From contig CM007333.1 of assembly GCA_000333855.2 (NCBI GenBank), forward strand, positions 307,306 to 371,305: DNA of 64,000 bases, in the 5' to 3' direction. The position numbers and the translations under genes are program-made. The notes beneath the pieces were generated by a model, which had not been told where the DNA came from, made no database searches, and saw only the letters and a list, made by a program, of their open reading frames with translations. This stretch comes from Endotrypanum monterogeii (lineage: Eukaryota; Euglenozoa; Kinetoplastea; Trypanosomatida; Trypanosomatidae). This document shows positions 1 to 10,004 of this stretch, one piece after another (position 1 is the stretch's first letter; the number at the start of each line of letters is the position of its first letter).

Positions 1-3000
1 ATGAAGTTTGTACTTCGACTCGAGCATACCCAGCCGTTTGTTGGCGTATTTGGCCGCGGCGGGGTCGGCGTTGGCGAGACTGCGCAACAGGCGCATGTCT
101 TCCTGGAACTGCGTCCACGTCGGAAGTCTCTGCAGCGGTGACCCCGGCAGATGAGCAGCATGGTTGCTGGGCTGCTTGGGCTCTTTCTCTTCCAAGCTCA
201 GGACGCCACCGCGCCAACGTAATACCAACGCTGCCGCCTCTGGCGATCTTCCAGTGAAGTCTTCATTGCCGCTCGCGTAGAGCTTCTCCATCTGCTCCTG
301 AGAGCGATATCCAGGGCGCGTTACGAACTGCTGGTAGGTCTCCCGCATGTTCATGGCCGCCATCAGGCGCTTTGCCTCTTCGCTGGGCCCGGCGATGTCT
401 GGTCCTACAATTAGAATGCGCGGGTATTGCATGAATGCCTCATGCGCGTGGTAGCTAGAGAGCTTGTGGAGGAAATTCAGGTCTTTTTCTTGTTGCAGCG
501 CACGGGTGCTCGCACTGTCGTTGGTGAGGTAGACAGTGGCAGAGGAGTCACTGCTGTTCTTGGTCGTGGGTGGCAGGAACAGGGCGGCGCGGAGGCGCGC
601 CTCATGACGCCTGCTCCCCAGCTTCTGCGGGTTTTCTGCTCCCACACTGCTCGCCTCTCTTACTGCGGCGAAGAGCACGTTGAGCTCGTGTTCCAGCGCG
701 CAGGTGCGGCTGTGCAGTCGCAGGGAGTTCACCTGAGTGACAGGGAACTGGTTGTACCGTGCTTGCGCGTGCGGCCAGCCGTACCCGAGGAGGTCGCGCC
801 GCTCTGCCCACGTGAGGCACCCGCTATTCGCCTCTAGGGAGCGAAGGCACATCTCAGTGACATCAATATTTGCCAGCCCACGTTGCTTAGTGAGCTCCAT
901 CAGTTCTTCGTTGAGTGCATCGTTGGTCGTGTCGTAAAAGAGAGGATCAAGAGTGGCTACACTCACGTGCAACCCGACCTGGACCGCAAGGGGGATCGCC
1001 GTCGCACTCAGTGTGTGCTTGACCGAGGCGCTGCAGCAGCGGTTGCGTGATGGTGTGAGGATGACGTGGCGCCGTGCAAGCATGAACAGGTAGGTCAGTG
1101 GGCTCCACTCGAACGCGGTCGTCGGGTTCACAACCGCATCGGCGAGCAACAAGCCAAGGGTACTTTCACCGAAAAGGGTGCGGCTGTTGGCGCCGCCATG
1201 AAGCGTGAGCGTGAAGACAGGCCGAACAAAGCAGGCTGAAGTGGCCGCTGCTGTATCGGCGTCATCGGCTCCGTCGGCAGCATCCTTCTGCTTCTCACCA
1301 AAGGCAAGCAAAAACGCGTTCACGAGCTGAATATTGCGCCATATATGATACGTAAAAAAGGCGTCTGGCGGTGTCAGCGATGTGGCAGATCCGGTGGCGT
1401 GCGCTGGGCCGTTGCGGTCTTGTTTCACTGGTAACGGAAATTGCCGACTGGGGTCGCCACTCAGCGGCATCTCTTGGACTGCGGCGCTGTTGGTGAAGCT
1501 GATGGAGAAGCCTGTTGTTCGCTGCAATAGTGCCTGCATCTCTGCAACACGGCGTTCCGCTGCGGGTGGGGGATTGGACACGCCCCCGCCTCCCTGCGTG
1601 GAGGCTGCGGGAGCGAGGTAGGCTTCCCAGATGGGGTCAAAAATGTTATGCAAGACATCTCCAAAGAAGAACGGTGGTGGTGTGCCAGAAGAGGCCGTAG
1701 TTGAGTCTTCAGCGCACTTGGTTGGCGTAGCGTGCTGCCCATGATGCTGTCGAGGCCACGATGTCTTCTCCGTAGCCACGCTGTAGGCGTCTTGCACCAC
1801 ATGAAAGCGGAAAAACAAACCAGGGCACGACTCTAGAAGTCCGCTTGATGCGCACCACCGCGCCAGTCGTGGCAGTTCAGCGCCACTCTCGCCTGACACG
1901 GTCAGCTCTAGCTCCAGCCGGTCATACTTGGTACCGGAGGAGAGGATAGATTTGAGTATCGGCTGCAGGAGCCGGGCCAAGAGCTCGCCCTCTCCCTTGG
2001 CACCTCCCGAGGTGCTCAACACATGCTGAAGAAGTCGATTGGCGTGGGCCGCAGAGGGTCTGTCGCTCGAGTCTGCAAGCTGCTGCAGGCTCAGCCATCG
2101 GTCGGCGGAGTCGGCAGCGTAGTTGGGGTGCAGACAGAGTCCCTCCTCCGTCAGCACGCGCTCCGACATGCCGGCGCTATTGCCGAGGAAGCGTCGTACT
2201 GCCTCCTCGATTGAAATGGGCGACGCCGTGGCTGGTACATTGTCTTGCTTGTCATGGCTATGGGCACCGAGGTTTACAGACCCCTCTCTGTCAGTGTCCT
2301 CTGCGACGTCAACCATGTAAAGCGGGTAGTTCGGCTCGTCTCGGCGCAGGTCTGTGATAAATTTGACCACCGAAGCAGCGCTCACACACGTCTCGATGCG
2401 GCGCAGATCACATTTAGGCGCACGCCGGATGTCGCTCCCATGAAGAACGGGGTCGTGCTCGTCCTCGCGATAGCCGTTGTAGGCACGATAGAGGCTGAAG
2501 CGGCTCTGCAGAACCTTCACCCGCGGCTCGCACGCACTGAAGACCTCACCGTTGGTGACAAGGCTGCTGAGGCGGTTAAGGCGGTCGAGGAAGGCGTTGT
2601 AGCTGAACAAGGGATGCGCACGCATCTCCTCCGCCAGGTCGTTGGCGACATCGAGTGATGGCGGAGAGAGAAAGGTCTCGGCTGCAAAGGATGAGCACGG
2701 CTGCGGCGTGTCTGTTCCCTTCAAATTGGTGGAGCAGAGAACGGCGGGGACCAGGAGGCCGTCCAGCGCTGCAATCGAGCAGACACGCGTCGTTGAGGGT
2801 GTCGCGGCGCTTGCCGAGGCGACGGGTGTGCATCCCTTAAGGAGGTTAACTAGTGCACTCAACAGCGGTGCTGCAGCCTCTGCAAGTGCGGCGTGTTCTT
2901 GGTGGAGGTGCTTCTCGGTGAAGGTGACGCCGTGCTGGTCCCTTGCACGGCTGTGCTCTACTTCACGCAGATGCAGGCCTAGACGTGTCGCCGCAGAGAT

Positions 3001-3144
3001 GCGCTGTACGTCGCTCACGATCTGTAACGCCTCCAGCACTAGCGGTGCACCCTTGTGAAAGGCGGCATCACCAGTGTCGTTATGGAGGAGAATATCATGC
3101 AACTGATCATCCATCCTTCGGAAAGAGTGGCGGATAACCGACAT
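1..3144 (-). CDS. AMP deaminase-like protein, probable pseudoenzyme (3' end outside window)
   Basis: 1048 codons are visible from the ATG at 3144; the C-terminus lies beyond position 1. The order of conserved blocks is that of AMP deaminase (purine nucleotide interconversion, AMP to IMP): a region like the family's substrate-side helix and the K-V-D-T-H-V-H-H block near residues 235-260, an R-P-H-x-G-E-A-G-like block near 645-655, an S-P-L-S-N-N-like block near 690, an S-T-D-D-P-L-like block near 730, then E-E and the C-E-I-A-R-N-S-V-like helix, and a closing E-L block. The catalytic positions are changed: the metal-binding HxH reads C253-V-S255, the H-x-G-E-A reads HGGAN (from H649), and the catalytic Asp before D733 is L732. 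The fold seems retained and the deaminase activity lost. It could instead be regulatory or structural. I am confident of the family and fairly confident of inactivity. Confidence 0.75.
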   Translation of the reverse strand, partial: MSVIRHSFRRMDDQLHDILLHNDTGDAAFHKGAPLVLEALQIVSDVQRISAATRLGLHLREVEHSRARDQHGVTFTEKHLHQEHAALAEAAAPLLSALVNLLKGCTPVASASAATPSTTRVCSIAALDGLLVPAVLCSTNLKGTDTPQPCSSFAAETFLSPPSLDVANDLAEEMRAHPLFSYNAFLDRLNRLSSLVTNGEVFSACEPRVKVLQSRFSLYRAYNGYREDEHDPVLHGSDIRRAPKCDLRRIETCVSAASVVKFITDLRRDEPNYPLYMVDVAEDTDREGSVNLGAHSHDKQDNVPATASPISIEEAVRRFLGNSAGMSERVLTEEGLCLHPNYAADSADRWLSLQQLADSSDRPSAAHANRLLQHVLSTSGGAKGEGELLARLLQPILKSILSSGTKYDRLELELTVSGESGAELPRLARWCASSGLLESCPGLFFRFHVVQDAYSVATEKTSWPRQHHGQHATPTKCAEDSTTASSGTPPPFFFGDVLHNIFDPIWEAYLAPAASTQGGGGVSNPPPAAERRVAEMQALLQRTTGFSISFTNSAAVQEMPLSGDPSRQFPLPVKQDRNGPAHATGSATSLTPPDAFFTYHIWRNIQLVNAFLLAFGEKQKDAADGADDADTAAATSACFVRPVFTLTLHGGANSRTLFGESTLGLLLADAVVNPTTAFEWSPLTYLFMLARRHVILTPSRNRCCSASVKHTLSATAIPLAVQVGLHVSVATLDPLFYDTTNDALNEELMELTKQRGLANIDVTEMCLRSLEANSGCLTWAERRDLLGYGWPHAQARYNQFPVTQVNSLRLHSRTCALEHELNVLFAAVREASSVGAENPQKLGSRRHEARLRAALFLPPTTKNSSDSSATVYLTNDSASTRALQQEKDLNFLHKLSSYHAHEAFMQYPRILIVGPDIAGPSEEAKRLMAAMNMRETYQQFVTRPGYRSQEQMEKLYASGNEDFTGRSPEAAALVLRWRGGVLSLEEKEPKQPSNHAAHLPGSPLQRLPTWTQFQEDMRLLRSLANADPAAAKYANKRLGMLESKYKLH

Positions 3145-4315
3145 ACAAATACATACACACACACACACACAAATATATGTATATATATATATATATACAC
3201 AAGAGGGAAGTGGGGCAGGGATCCGGTGAGCGAAAGGTTTTAGAAGTCAGCGACAACGGCGATGAGGAGGAGGCCCAAGAGGCAAAGAAAGAGAGGGAAT
3301 GGAGGGGGTTAGCAAAAGCACGGACTGCGTGGAAAGCCTGCGTCGAGGGCTAATGGGCGGGTATTTAAAGCGTGTAGCGCTTGGCAGCATCAGAAAATGT
3401 GACTTCGTTGCGTTTTTTTTTTTTGGTGCACGGGGCGGGGGAGGAGAGAGGGAGGGAACAGCAGAGAAAGATAAAAGTGGTGATACCAGCATGAGTCAAT
3501 ACATGAAGGGGTGTTCAGACAAAGACAGGGGCATCAACGCCGTATACACGCTCACCTATACAACACTATCGCTTGCCGTAAAGGTCTCCCGGGGGCAGAG
3601 CGAGCAGCGTAGCGTCCACCGCCCCGCCGCTCCCTCTCTTGCTACGCGGGCACGTGTCTTGGTTTGGCGGTTGAACTCCCAGATATATAAAGGGTCGCCT
3701 GGGAGAGGAGGAGGGTAGTTGTGCAGGTGGCAACAGCAGCCCAGCTCTTCCTCTCGTCAAGGATCTAGATGTGTTTTGGCTCGTATGCGGTGCGTTTATT
3801 ACCGCTTCGAGTTGCAGGTTAAGAGACCGGTCAGACAGACGCCACCAACAGCGTGTCTGTATGCATGTGTCTTCCTGCTCCTCACTCCATGAGACATGAA
3901 TTAAAAAAAATATATATGTATTACTTCTTTGGATGCGATGCGGTTAGCTGGGCTGATGGAGAGGTGTGCGTACAAGCGGGTGAGGAGGCAGAACTATCCA
4001 CTCCGCTGGTGCACACGCGCTTCAGGTTTGAACGCGTCCACCTCATCGAACACGGCGCCATTGCTTACAACTGGGTTCCTTCATGGCGCATCATCATATA
4101 CTGTGCAAGGCAGTCAAGAAGGGTGGGGGTGGGGAGGCAAGACTGGTGCCCGTGTGTTGCTCGATTTCTCCGCATCACACACACACACACAGACAACCAC
4201 ACACCCGATTTCCCTTCCTGCACTTATACAGGACAGACGACACTGTCAACTGGAAGGCAGCCATCAGCGCGTCAGTGGCTTGGTGGGCGGAGAGGGACAG
4301 AGGTGGGGAAGAGGG
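3145..4315. other. intergenic spacer with (CA)n/(TA)n
   Basis: This is the leader side of the AMP-deaminase-like gene and the 3' flank of the next gene upstream. It holds (CA)n then (TA)n at about 3152-3200, a T12 run at 3413-3424 and another (CA)n near 4178-4192. A pyrimidine-rich stretch on the minus strand near 3430-3480 could serve trans-splicing. No convincing gene was seen. Confidence 0.6.
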
Positions 4316-5779
4316 CTACGAGAATCGAGGGAACTCGTGCCTCATGTTCACACCTTTGCGCTCCATCACCGTCTTGCGCCGATTGCGCTGGTACGTCTCC
4401 ACCACGCGGTCGCGTAGTGCCTTTATTTCCTCCTCCTTGCTAACGCGTTTAGTGGTGCCATCGGCACGTGTCGTTTGGGTGATGGCAGGTGCGAGTCCGA
4501 GCCGCGCCAGACGTTTCTGTTGTGCCAACTGCCCTCCGCCGGCGAGCAGCCGGTGACGCTCCTCCGCTGCACCTACGCTGTGGTGACGAGGGCCTTCCTC
4601 TCGCTCCAGCGCGTTCGCCAGTCGCGACACGGCGGCATTTCGGTTCGGCACCACGTCAAACACCGGTGGGGCCTCCACCCTCTCACCGTAGCGTACAACA
4701 TCAACCAGCTCATAAAATTCTTGCGGCCTCCGCTTCTTATGGAGCGTGTCGGTGCGACTAGCGTCCGCTGCAGCGGCCTGCTGCTCGACGTCGGGATTGA
4801 AGGAAATATGCTTTCGGTGTTGCTGCTGCGCCGCGGCATCCGCATTTCCACTCGATCGCTTTCCCGATTCCGGTGAACTATCGCGGCAACGCTTTCGTTC
4901 TCCAGCCTTGCCGCCCTTTCGACGCGCCGCGGCAGTGACGGCGGCCTCCGCGGTTTCGCGCCGAAGCGTGTCCTCTTCTTCTTTTTTCATACTTCGTAGT
5001 TTTCGCTCAAAGGCGAGGTTCACTCGCTCGCGCACTTCATCGGAACTCTCTCCCTGCACACCACCGCCTTCGCTACCATTTTTCTTTTTGCGGCTCCGCT
5101 TACTACCGCTGCCGTTGGTGGACTTAGTGTACGCATCTAGTTCCTCCTCTATTTCCTGCATCTTCGCAGCTACACGGATCCGGCGCTCCTCTTGCTTGCG
5201 TTTGTGCTTCCGCTCCTTTTTTCGAGCGATGATTTCTTCAACAGTCGGCGATTCATCGCAGGTGCCGTCGGTGAGGTTCGGAGCAGTCAGGCGTCCGTAG
5301 CGGCTGCTCAGCGGTTGCAGAGCTGCGCCGACGGAGGCACAGAGCTCTTCATTCAGAGAAGCAAATTTTGAATGATTGCTAACTTTTTTCGTGGTCTCTA
5401 CGGAGGGTGCTGGGGAGGCAGCAGAGGCAACAACCGCAGCGGCTGGCGCGCCCTTTTCTGCTGCTGTCTTTTTCCGAGACGTGCTCCTGCTGTCGTTGGC
5501 ACCTTCAGGGGTCGGACACACCTCTGCATTTGTTTCCGGGTTCTCTTGCTTCAGTGCAGCACGCTTCGCCTGCTGCCGCGCGCGGGCTTCCTGGAGATAC
5601 TCAAAAATACGACGTTGGCTGTGAGGAATGCTGTCGAGTGAGCCGATTGTCTTGGCTGTCGGCACTTGATTCGCTAATTTTTCTCGCTTTTGCTCTCGCT
5701 GGAACGGAGAAAGCTTGGCATTCTTGTTACGCTTGTGCGTGTGCGACTTGTGCCGTGGCACGCGGTCACGACGGGCCAT
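4316..5779 (-). CDS. CCDC137-like basic coiled-coil protein (probable nucleolar/ribosome-biogenesis factor)
   Basis: 487 residues from the ATG at 5779; an in-frame GTG codon three codons upstream was not used. The protein is highly charged: a basic N-terminus with HKSHTHKR, a segment with I-P-H-S-Q-R-R-I-F near residues 50-65, Lys/Arg/Glu-rich coiled-coil stretches, and a patch D-V-V-R-Y-G-E-R-V-E-A-P-P near 375-390. The last two resemble blocks of the eukaryotic CCDC137 family (R/K-rich chromatin- or nucleolus-associated proteins), where an I-P-x-x-L-R-E-I block and an F-G-E-V-V-x-x-P-P block lie in the same order. A T-rich tract followed by AG on the minus strand at about 5800 gives a plausible trans-splice acceptor some 20 nt before the ATG. 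The family assignment rests on short motifs and could be wrong; a nuclear basic protein is the safer description. Confidence 0.55.
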   Translation of the reverse strand: MARRDRVPRHKSHTHKRNKNAKLSPFQREQKREKLANQVPTAKTIGSLDSIPHSQRRIFEYLQEARARQQAKRAALKQENPETNAEVCPTPEGANDSRSTSRKKTAAEKGAPAAAVVASAASPAPSVETTKKVSNHSKFASLNEELCASVGAALQPLSSRYGRLTAPNLTDGTCDESPTVEEIIARKKERKHKRKQEERRIRVAAKMQEIEEELDAYTKSTNGSGSKRSRKKKNGSEGGGVQGESSDEVRERVNLAFERKLRSMKKEEEDTLRRETAEAAVTAAARRKGGKAGERKRCRDSSPESGKRSSGNADAAAQQQHRKHISFNPDVEQQAAAADASRTDTLHKKRRPQEFYELVDVVRYGERVEAPPVFDVVPNRNAAVSRLANALEREEGPRHHSVGAAEERHRLLAGGGQLAQQKRLARLGLAPAITQTTRADGTTKRVSKEEEIKALRDRVVETYQRNRRKTVMERKGVNMRHEFPRFS

Positions 5780-6712
5780 TATGCACACCTACACACACTC
5801 TCAGAAAAAAAAAACTAGTATATATACCTGCCCTCCCCTTTTCCCTTTGAGAGAAATCCAAAAAAAAATCGAAAAATGTGCGACGTATGTTCCTGAATGG
5901 GAGATGTTGTTGTCGACGTAAATACTCGAGAAGAATGCTCGCATCAGAAAAAAAAAAAAGGAGGCAGCGAGGGGAGGAAGAATTGGCGTGTGTGTGTGTT
6001 TCAGATGCATCAGAGGGTGTACATCGCCATGCTAGAGATTTGTGGATACAGACACGCTGCATAGAGCCCTCAGTCAAAGCGAACACGGACAGGAGTCACG
6101 AGAGCTCTGCCACGTGCATGTTTAAGTTGACCATACATTTTTTTTTTTAAAGAAAAGGAAGGTGCGTGCTGTGCGTGCGTGTGGTGGATAAGGGGAGGGG
6201 CTGGCATGTGCGACGCCGGTGCACTCACCCACACGATTCCTCGTATTCGTTTCCCCTTTATATATATATATATATTTCCCTCACCGATTTCATATTGCAT
6301 TTTCAAATTTTCTAAGTCGAATAGAGCGCTCAGGTTGCGTCTGAGGGCCTTAAAAAAAAAATAAATGGTGGTCTTCCAGTGTGTGCGGCGCATGGGGGGG
6401 GGGAGGGATGGATCTATACCCCAAAGATAAACCTTTCGAGATATGGAGCGGTGCTATGGGTATGAGAGGTACTCTCCCTATCCCTCCCTCCTCCCTCCCT
6501 ATACGCCTCACACACGCACTGGTGGGCCGTTACTCAGTTAATCGACTCAACAATAACAGACATTGCTCGCTTCCACTCGCACGCGCACATGAGTGAACAA
6601 GCACACCTGTCTCCAAACATACACACACACACACACACACGCAGACGGTGTCACGCAACGTTTTGCCATCGCTACACGCTATGGTGCAGGGGAAGGTATA
6701 AGTGTTTTTTCT
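5780..6712. other. intergenic spacer
   Basis: Leader of the CCDC137-like gene and 3' flank of the next gene upstream. It contains a run of A on the plus strand at about 5804-5812 (the T-tract before the likely acceptor), (GT)n near 5988-6000, (TA)n near 6261-6276 and (CA)n near 6620-6641. No gene was recognised. Confidence 0.55.
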
Positions 6713-8017
6713 TCACTCATTCACGATTTCATTCTCCTGCGCGCGCACAAACTCGGCGTTGGTGCGAGAGAGCGGGTCAGAGAGCAGGAGCGATACCCGG
6801 AGGCCGTTTTCGAGCTCGAACTGATCCAGAAGCTGCTTCGCTTTAAAAAGCGACTCTGCGTCACGGAACACGACGCGGAGGTGCCGGTCATAGAGAGACC
6901 AGCATGCGAGGTAGCCAGGGAGATCGCGCAGACGACCGCGCACACGCTGCAGCGGCACCCGGGACGAAAGCGCCGCTACCGCCGTGACAAAATCTTTTTG
7001 CCGACGCGGGAACTGCGTGATGAGTGCAGTCGACTTGGATTTAGGCCGCCTGGACCTCCGGTCATTGCTACTGGGCGGGAGAGCACCTTCGCATATCGGG
7101 GTCATGGAATCGTCTGACCTTGCAGCCACTTCTTCAGTGGACGCCTCTGCCTTGACTCGCTGTAGAGAGGGAGTGGCCCTGTCGCTGCTGCGCTCCCGCT
7201 TCTCGCCAGCAGCAGACACCGTCACGTCGGCAGAGTCACTATCTTGTTGAGCGTCCGCACGACTATCTTCTTCGGGCGCGTCCCTATCTTCTCCACTCAC
7301 CAGCGCGTCCTTTGGTGTACAACTCTCATCGATGCGCAGCAGCACCTCGTCCGCTGTTCGCCCAGGCAAATGTACGCTCACGGGTAGCTTTTCCTCGAAG
7401 TAGTGCTGTCGCCGCAGTCGTAGGGCCAGCTGCTCCACCGCACCAATGTTGGTCATCGTTGCCGCCTCCGAAAAAAATTCAGGAGCGGCACTGGTTCCTT
7501 TTTTTTCTGCCTTCGCAGACGAGGACGTCGACGTTGACGGCCGCCGAGGGGTTTTGTTGAGCTGCATTGGTGCGAAGTCAGCGTTGGCCGGTCCGTATAG
7601 GCTGATCTCGGCTGAGCGGGTCTCCGTGCGACAGCGCACAGCGTAGCTGCAGCCAAGCACTGCGGCGTTCAGGCGCCGCGTTTGCGGTCCGCCCTCGTTA
7701 ATGAGACGCTCTACATCCATCGTTTCCTCATAGTCGCTGCGCAGACCGCAGTATTGCGGAAGACATGCTTTGTGCAACTTACCAAAGTCGTTCTCGACGT
7801 TCGTGATGATGACGGTGTACTTGACCCCACCCGACTCCCGCGTGGGAGCGGCCGCACTTGTTTGTGCTGTCTCGCCCTTAGCACGCCCGGGTGCGCGGGT
7901 GCTCTGGTGATGCGTTCCGCTATTGATTCCCTTGCCAGGGGGGCGGTGCTTCGCCAGGTGCGCGGTGCGCGGTGTCGCTGACGCACTGCTCGACTTACTT
8001 GCACAGCTGCTTTTCAT
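6713..8017 (-). CDS. conserved hypothetical protein with possible C-terminal RRM-like fold
   Basis: 434 residues from the ATG at 8017. Upstream in-frame codons run through a polypyrimidine tract (T-run at about 8090-8102 on the minus strand, AG at 8036-8037), so they belong to the leader rather than the protein. The N-terminus is Ser/Lys/Thr-rich and low in complexity. A folded segment at about residues 60-150 starts with V-K-Y-T-V-I-I-T-N-V. The middle is acidic and Ser-rich. The last 80 residues alternate short hydrophobic strands and helices (for example H-L-R-V-V-F followed by A-K-Q-L-L-D), reminiscent of an RRM beta-alpha-beta pattern. No catalytic motif was seen. RNA binding is a guess; the gene itself is secure because of its length, GC content and leader. 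Confidence 0.6.
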   Translation of the reverse strand: MKSSCASKSSSASATPRTAHLAKHRPPGKGINSGTHHQSTRAPGRAKGETAQTSAAAPTRESGGVKYTVIITNVENDFGKLHKACLPQYCGLRSDYEETMDVERLINEGGPQTRRLNAAVLGCSYAVRCRTETRSAEISLYGPANADFAPMQLNKTPRRPSTSTSSSAKAEKKGTSAAPEFFSEAATMTNIGAVEQLALRLRRQHYFEEKLPVSVHLPGRTADEVLLRIDESCTPKDALVSGEDRDAPEEDSRADAQQDSDSADVTVSAAGEKRERSSDRATPSLQRVKAEASTEEVAARSDDSMTPICEGALPPSSNDRRSRRPKSKSTALITQFPRRQKDFVTAVAALSSRVPLQRVRGRLRDLPGYLACWSLYDRHLRVVFRDAESLFKAKQLLDQFELENGLRVSLLLSDPLSRTNAEFVRAQENEIVNE

Positions 8018-8182
8018 TTTCGGAGCTAAAGGTGACTGGGTGGGGGAAGGGGGAGGGGAGGGGGTGCGGCCAAGTGTGAAGAGGACGAAACAAAAAAAAA
8101 AACGGAGCGGCTCGTCGCCCCCGTAAAGTTGTTTGAGTATGTGCACGTGTGTGATAGGTTGGTGTTCTTGAGCCCCCATCAG

Positions 8183-8500
8183 GTATATATATATATATAT
8201 ATATATATATTATGAGAATCATCAGGCAAGATGAGGTCGGAGTGGGCGAGGAGGAAGGAGTGGTGCAGAGAGGGCGTCAGCGTACAAGAACACGAAAGGA
8301 GAGAGAGAGNNNNNNNNNNNNNNNNNNNNNNNNNNNNNNNNNNNNNNNNNNNNNNNNNNNNNNNNNNNNNNNNNNNNNNNNNNNNNNNNNNNNNNNNNNN
8401 NNNNNNNNNNNNNNNNNNNNNNNNNNNNNNNNNNNNNNNNNNNNNNNNNNNNNNNNNNNNNNNNNNNNNNNNNNNNNNNNNNNNNNNNNNNNNNNNNNNN

Positions 8501-8531
<31 letters not shown>

Positions 8532-8627
8532 GGAAGGAATCATCCAAGGGCCAAGGATGAGGGTTCGGGATGGGGGCGAGGAGGAAGGAGTGGTGCAGAG
8601 AGGGCGTCAGCGTCAAGAACACAAAGG

Positions 8628-8650
<23 letters not shown>
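8183..8650. repeat. direct repeat: (TA)n plus GA-rich unit, two copies around an N gap
   Basis: The first copy starts with (TA)n at 8183-8210 and continues to the (GA)n at 8309. The second starts with (TA)n at 8501-8528 and continues to (GA)n(G)n near 8660. Both contain the same GAGGAAGGAGTGGTGCAGAG core followed by GGGCGTCAGCGT and an AAGAACAC block. The copies differ by small indels. The gap between them (8310-8500) probably hides more of the same unit. Confidence 0.75.
8310..8500. other. assembly gap (191 N)
   Basis: Run of N between two copies of a low-complexity direct repeat, so the true length is unknown. Confidence 0.98.
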
Positions 8651-8658
<8 letters not shown>

Positions 8659-9107
8659 GCGAGTGACGTAAAGCAGAGTCTGTACGTCAAGAACCAGCGT
8701 GTGAAGAGGGGGGAGGGGAAGGGGGTGGATTCTCTCCTCCCCACCGCCGTCACACAACCGGGCGTTGGTTGGTGGCGCTAGCCAGCGAATACACGCGCAC
8801 TCCTAGGCGCTGAATGATCCTAGAAGATATCCTCCATGAATGTACACGTTTCTACTTACCAGAGAGCAAAAAAAAAAAAAAGCGAAGGTTCAAGGTCTTC
8901 GCCCTCACCCACGATACACATCCAAACATCATTATGCGCACATATAGTGATTCCCGTTGTGTCTTCGTTCTCTCCTTGTGTTTCCTGGGTCGCGCAGCTG
9001 CGATCCGTTAACTTTCCCCAACGACACCATGTCCACGATCCGTGGCTTACTCCTCATCAACTTCGCTGCAATAGAAGTGGCGGTGAGGGTGGGGTGGGGG
9101 TCTTACA

Positions 9108-10004
9108 TCAAACTTTATCGAATGCATATTTAAGCCGCGACAAGGCGATGAGTTGTTCTCGCGTGTTGAGCAGCGAGCGCACCAGAAGGGCCACTCCGAG
9201 GTGGAAGAGTGGTTGCCACCCCGCCAGCGTGTACTCCAACGCTGCGCCGGCGATGATATGGAGTGACATTGCCTGCGGCGGTTGTAGCCTGAGGTAGGTG
9301 TATGCGCTTCGTGTGGCGCGTTGGCGGTACACCATGGCGCCGAGATAGAAAAGCGAGCTCAGGCTGCTGAGAGCCGCTGCGACGTACAGTGCGAAAACTG
9401 GGTCTGCTCGGGTTCTTCTGTGTAGATTTTCGAGTGTTCGTTGTTGCTTCGTAGCAGTTATCACAGGTGAGAGGCTTCCTTCGGGGTGTCGGCTGTGCTG
9501 CTCTCCTATTTCCGTCTCTCTCAGGTCCTCGACGTCTATACGAAGCAGGCGGCACGCCTTGTAGCAGCTCCACGCTGCCCACAACAACAATGCAAGGTTG
9601 TACAGCATTGTTATGAACGAAAAAGTCGCCATTGCTTTTCCGGATAGCCCCAGGACCGCAGGGGATGTTCGGTGGTGTCTCGCATCCCTCGCGGCTGGAG
9701 TTGGTTCGACGGCTGCCGGCTCTGCAAATATTTGTTGCTCCCGAGGAATCCACAAGGGCCCAGAAGTCCCTGAGAGGTCGATCAGAGAGGTGCCGCTTAG
9801 TAACAGACATATGTACAGCGCCGCTACCACTGCGTGAAGGCAGACAATAACCTCGAAGAACTGTCTGCTGCCTCGGAGCGAGCGAGCGAAGTAAGCGATC
9901 ACTTCCTGTTGCTCATTCGAGGTTAAGACGTCTTTGCTCTCGATGAGTTTTTTGGCATGACGGTCCCTACCAGTTATGCCACGAAAACTTTGACGGTAAC
10001 GCAT
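9108..10004 (-). CDS. predicted four-pass membrane protein, unknown function
   Basis: 298 residues from the ATG at 10004; the open frame continues upstream only through an A-run and (TG)n, which is leader sequence. Four hydrophobic segments are visible: near residues 50-72 (with VIVCLHAVVAALYICLLL), 130-155 (with FSFITMLYNLALLLWAAW), 205-228 (with ALYVAAALSSLSSLFYLG) and 245-280. The basic N-terminus and the loop between segments 2 and 3, which contains several charged residues, suggest both ends on the same side. No signal peptide and no enzyme motif were seen. I do not recognise the family; it may be a kinetoplastid-specific membrane protein. Confidence 0.65.
   Translation of the reverse strand: MRYRQSFRGITGRDRHAKKLIESKDVLTSNEQQEVIAYFARSLRGSRQFFEVIVCLHAVVAALYICLLLSGTSLIDLSGTSGPLWIPREQQIFAEPAAVEPTPAARDARHHRTSPAVLGLSGKAMATFSFITMLYNLALLLWAAWSCYKACRLLRIDVEDLRETEIGEQHSRHPEGSLSPVITATKQQRTLENLHRRTRADPVFALYVAAALSSLSSLFYLGAMVYRQRATRSAYTYLRLQPPQAMSLHIIAGAALEYTLAGWQPLFHLGVALLVRSLLNTREQLIALSRLKYAFDKV

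Larger units (their letters stand above)
8018..9107. other. intergenic spacer with partial tandem duplication and assembly gap
   Basis: Short leader of the preceding gene plus the 3' flank of the four-pass membrane gene. It is dominated by two copies of a (TA)n + GA-rich unit around an N gap, described separately. The remainder (about 8650-9107) has an A14 run near 8869-8882 and no recognisable gene. Confidence 0.55.

Noticed and set aside
4746..5300. Plus-strand Ser/Arg/Phe-rich frame of 184 codons
   Set aside because: Antisense of the Lys/Glu/Arg-rich coiled-coil gene; composition is that of a complement, not of a protein.
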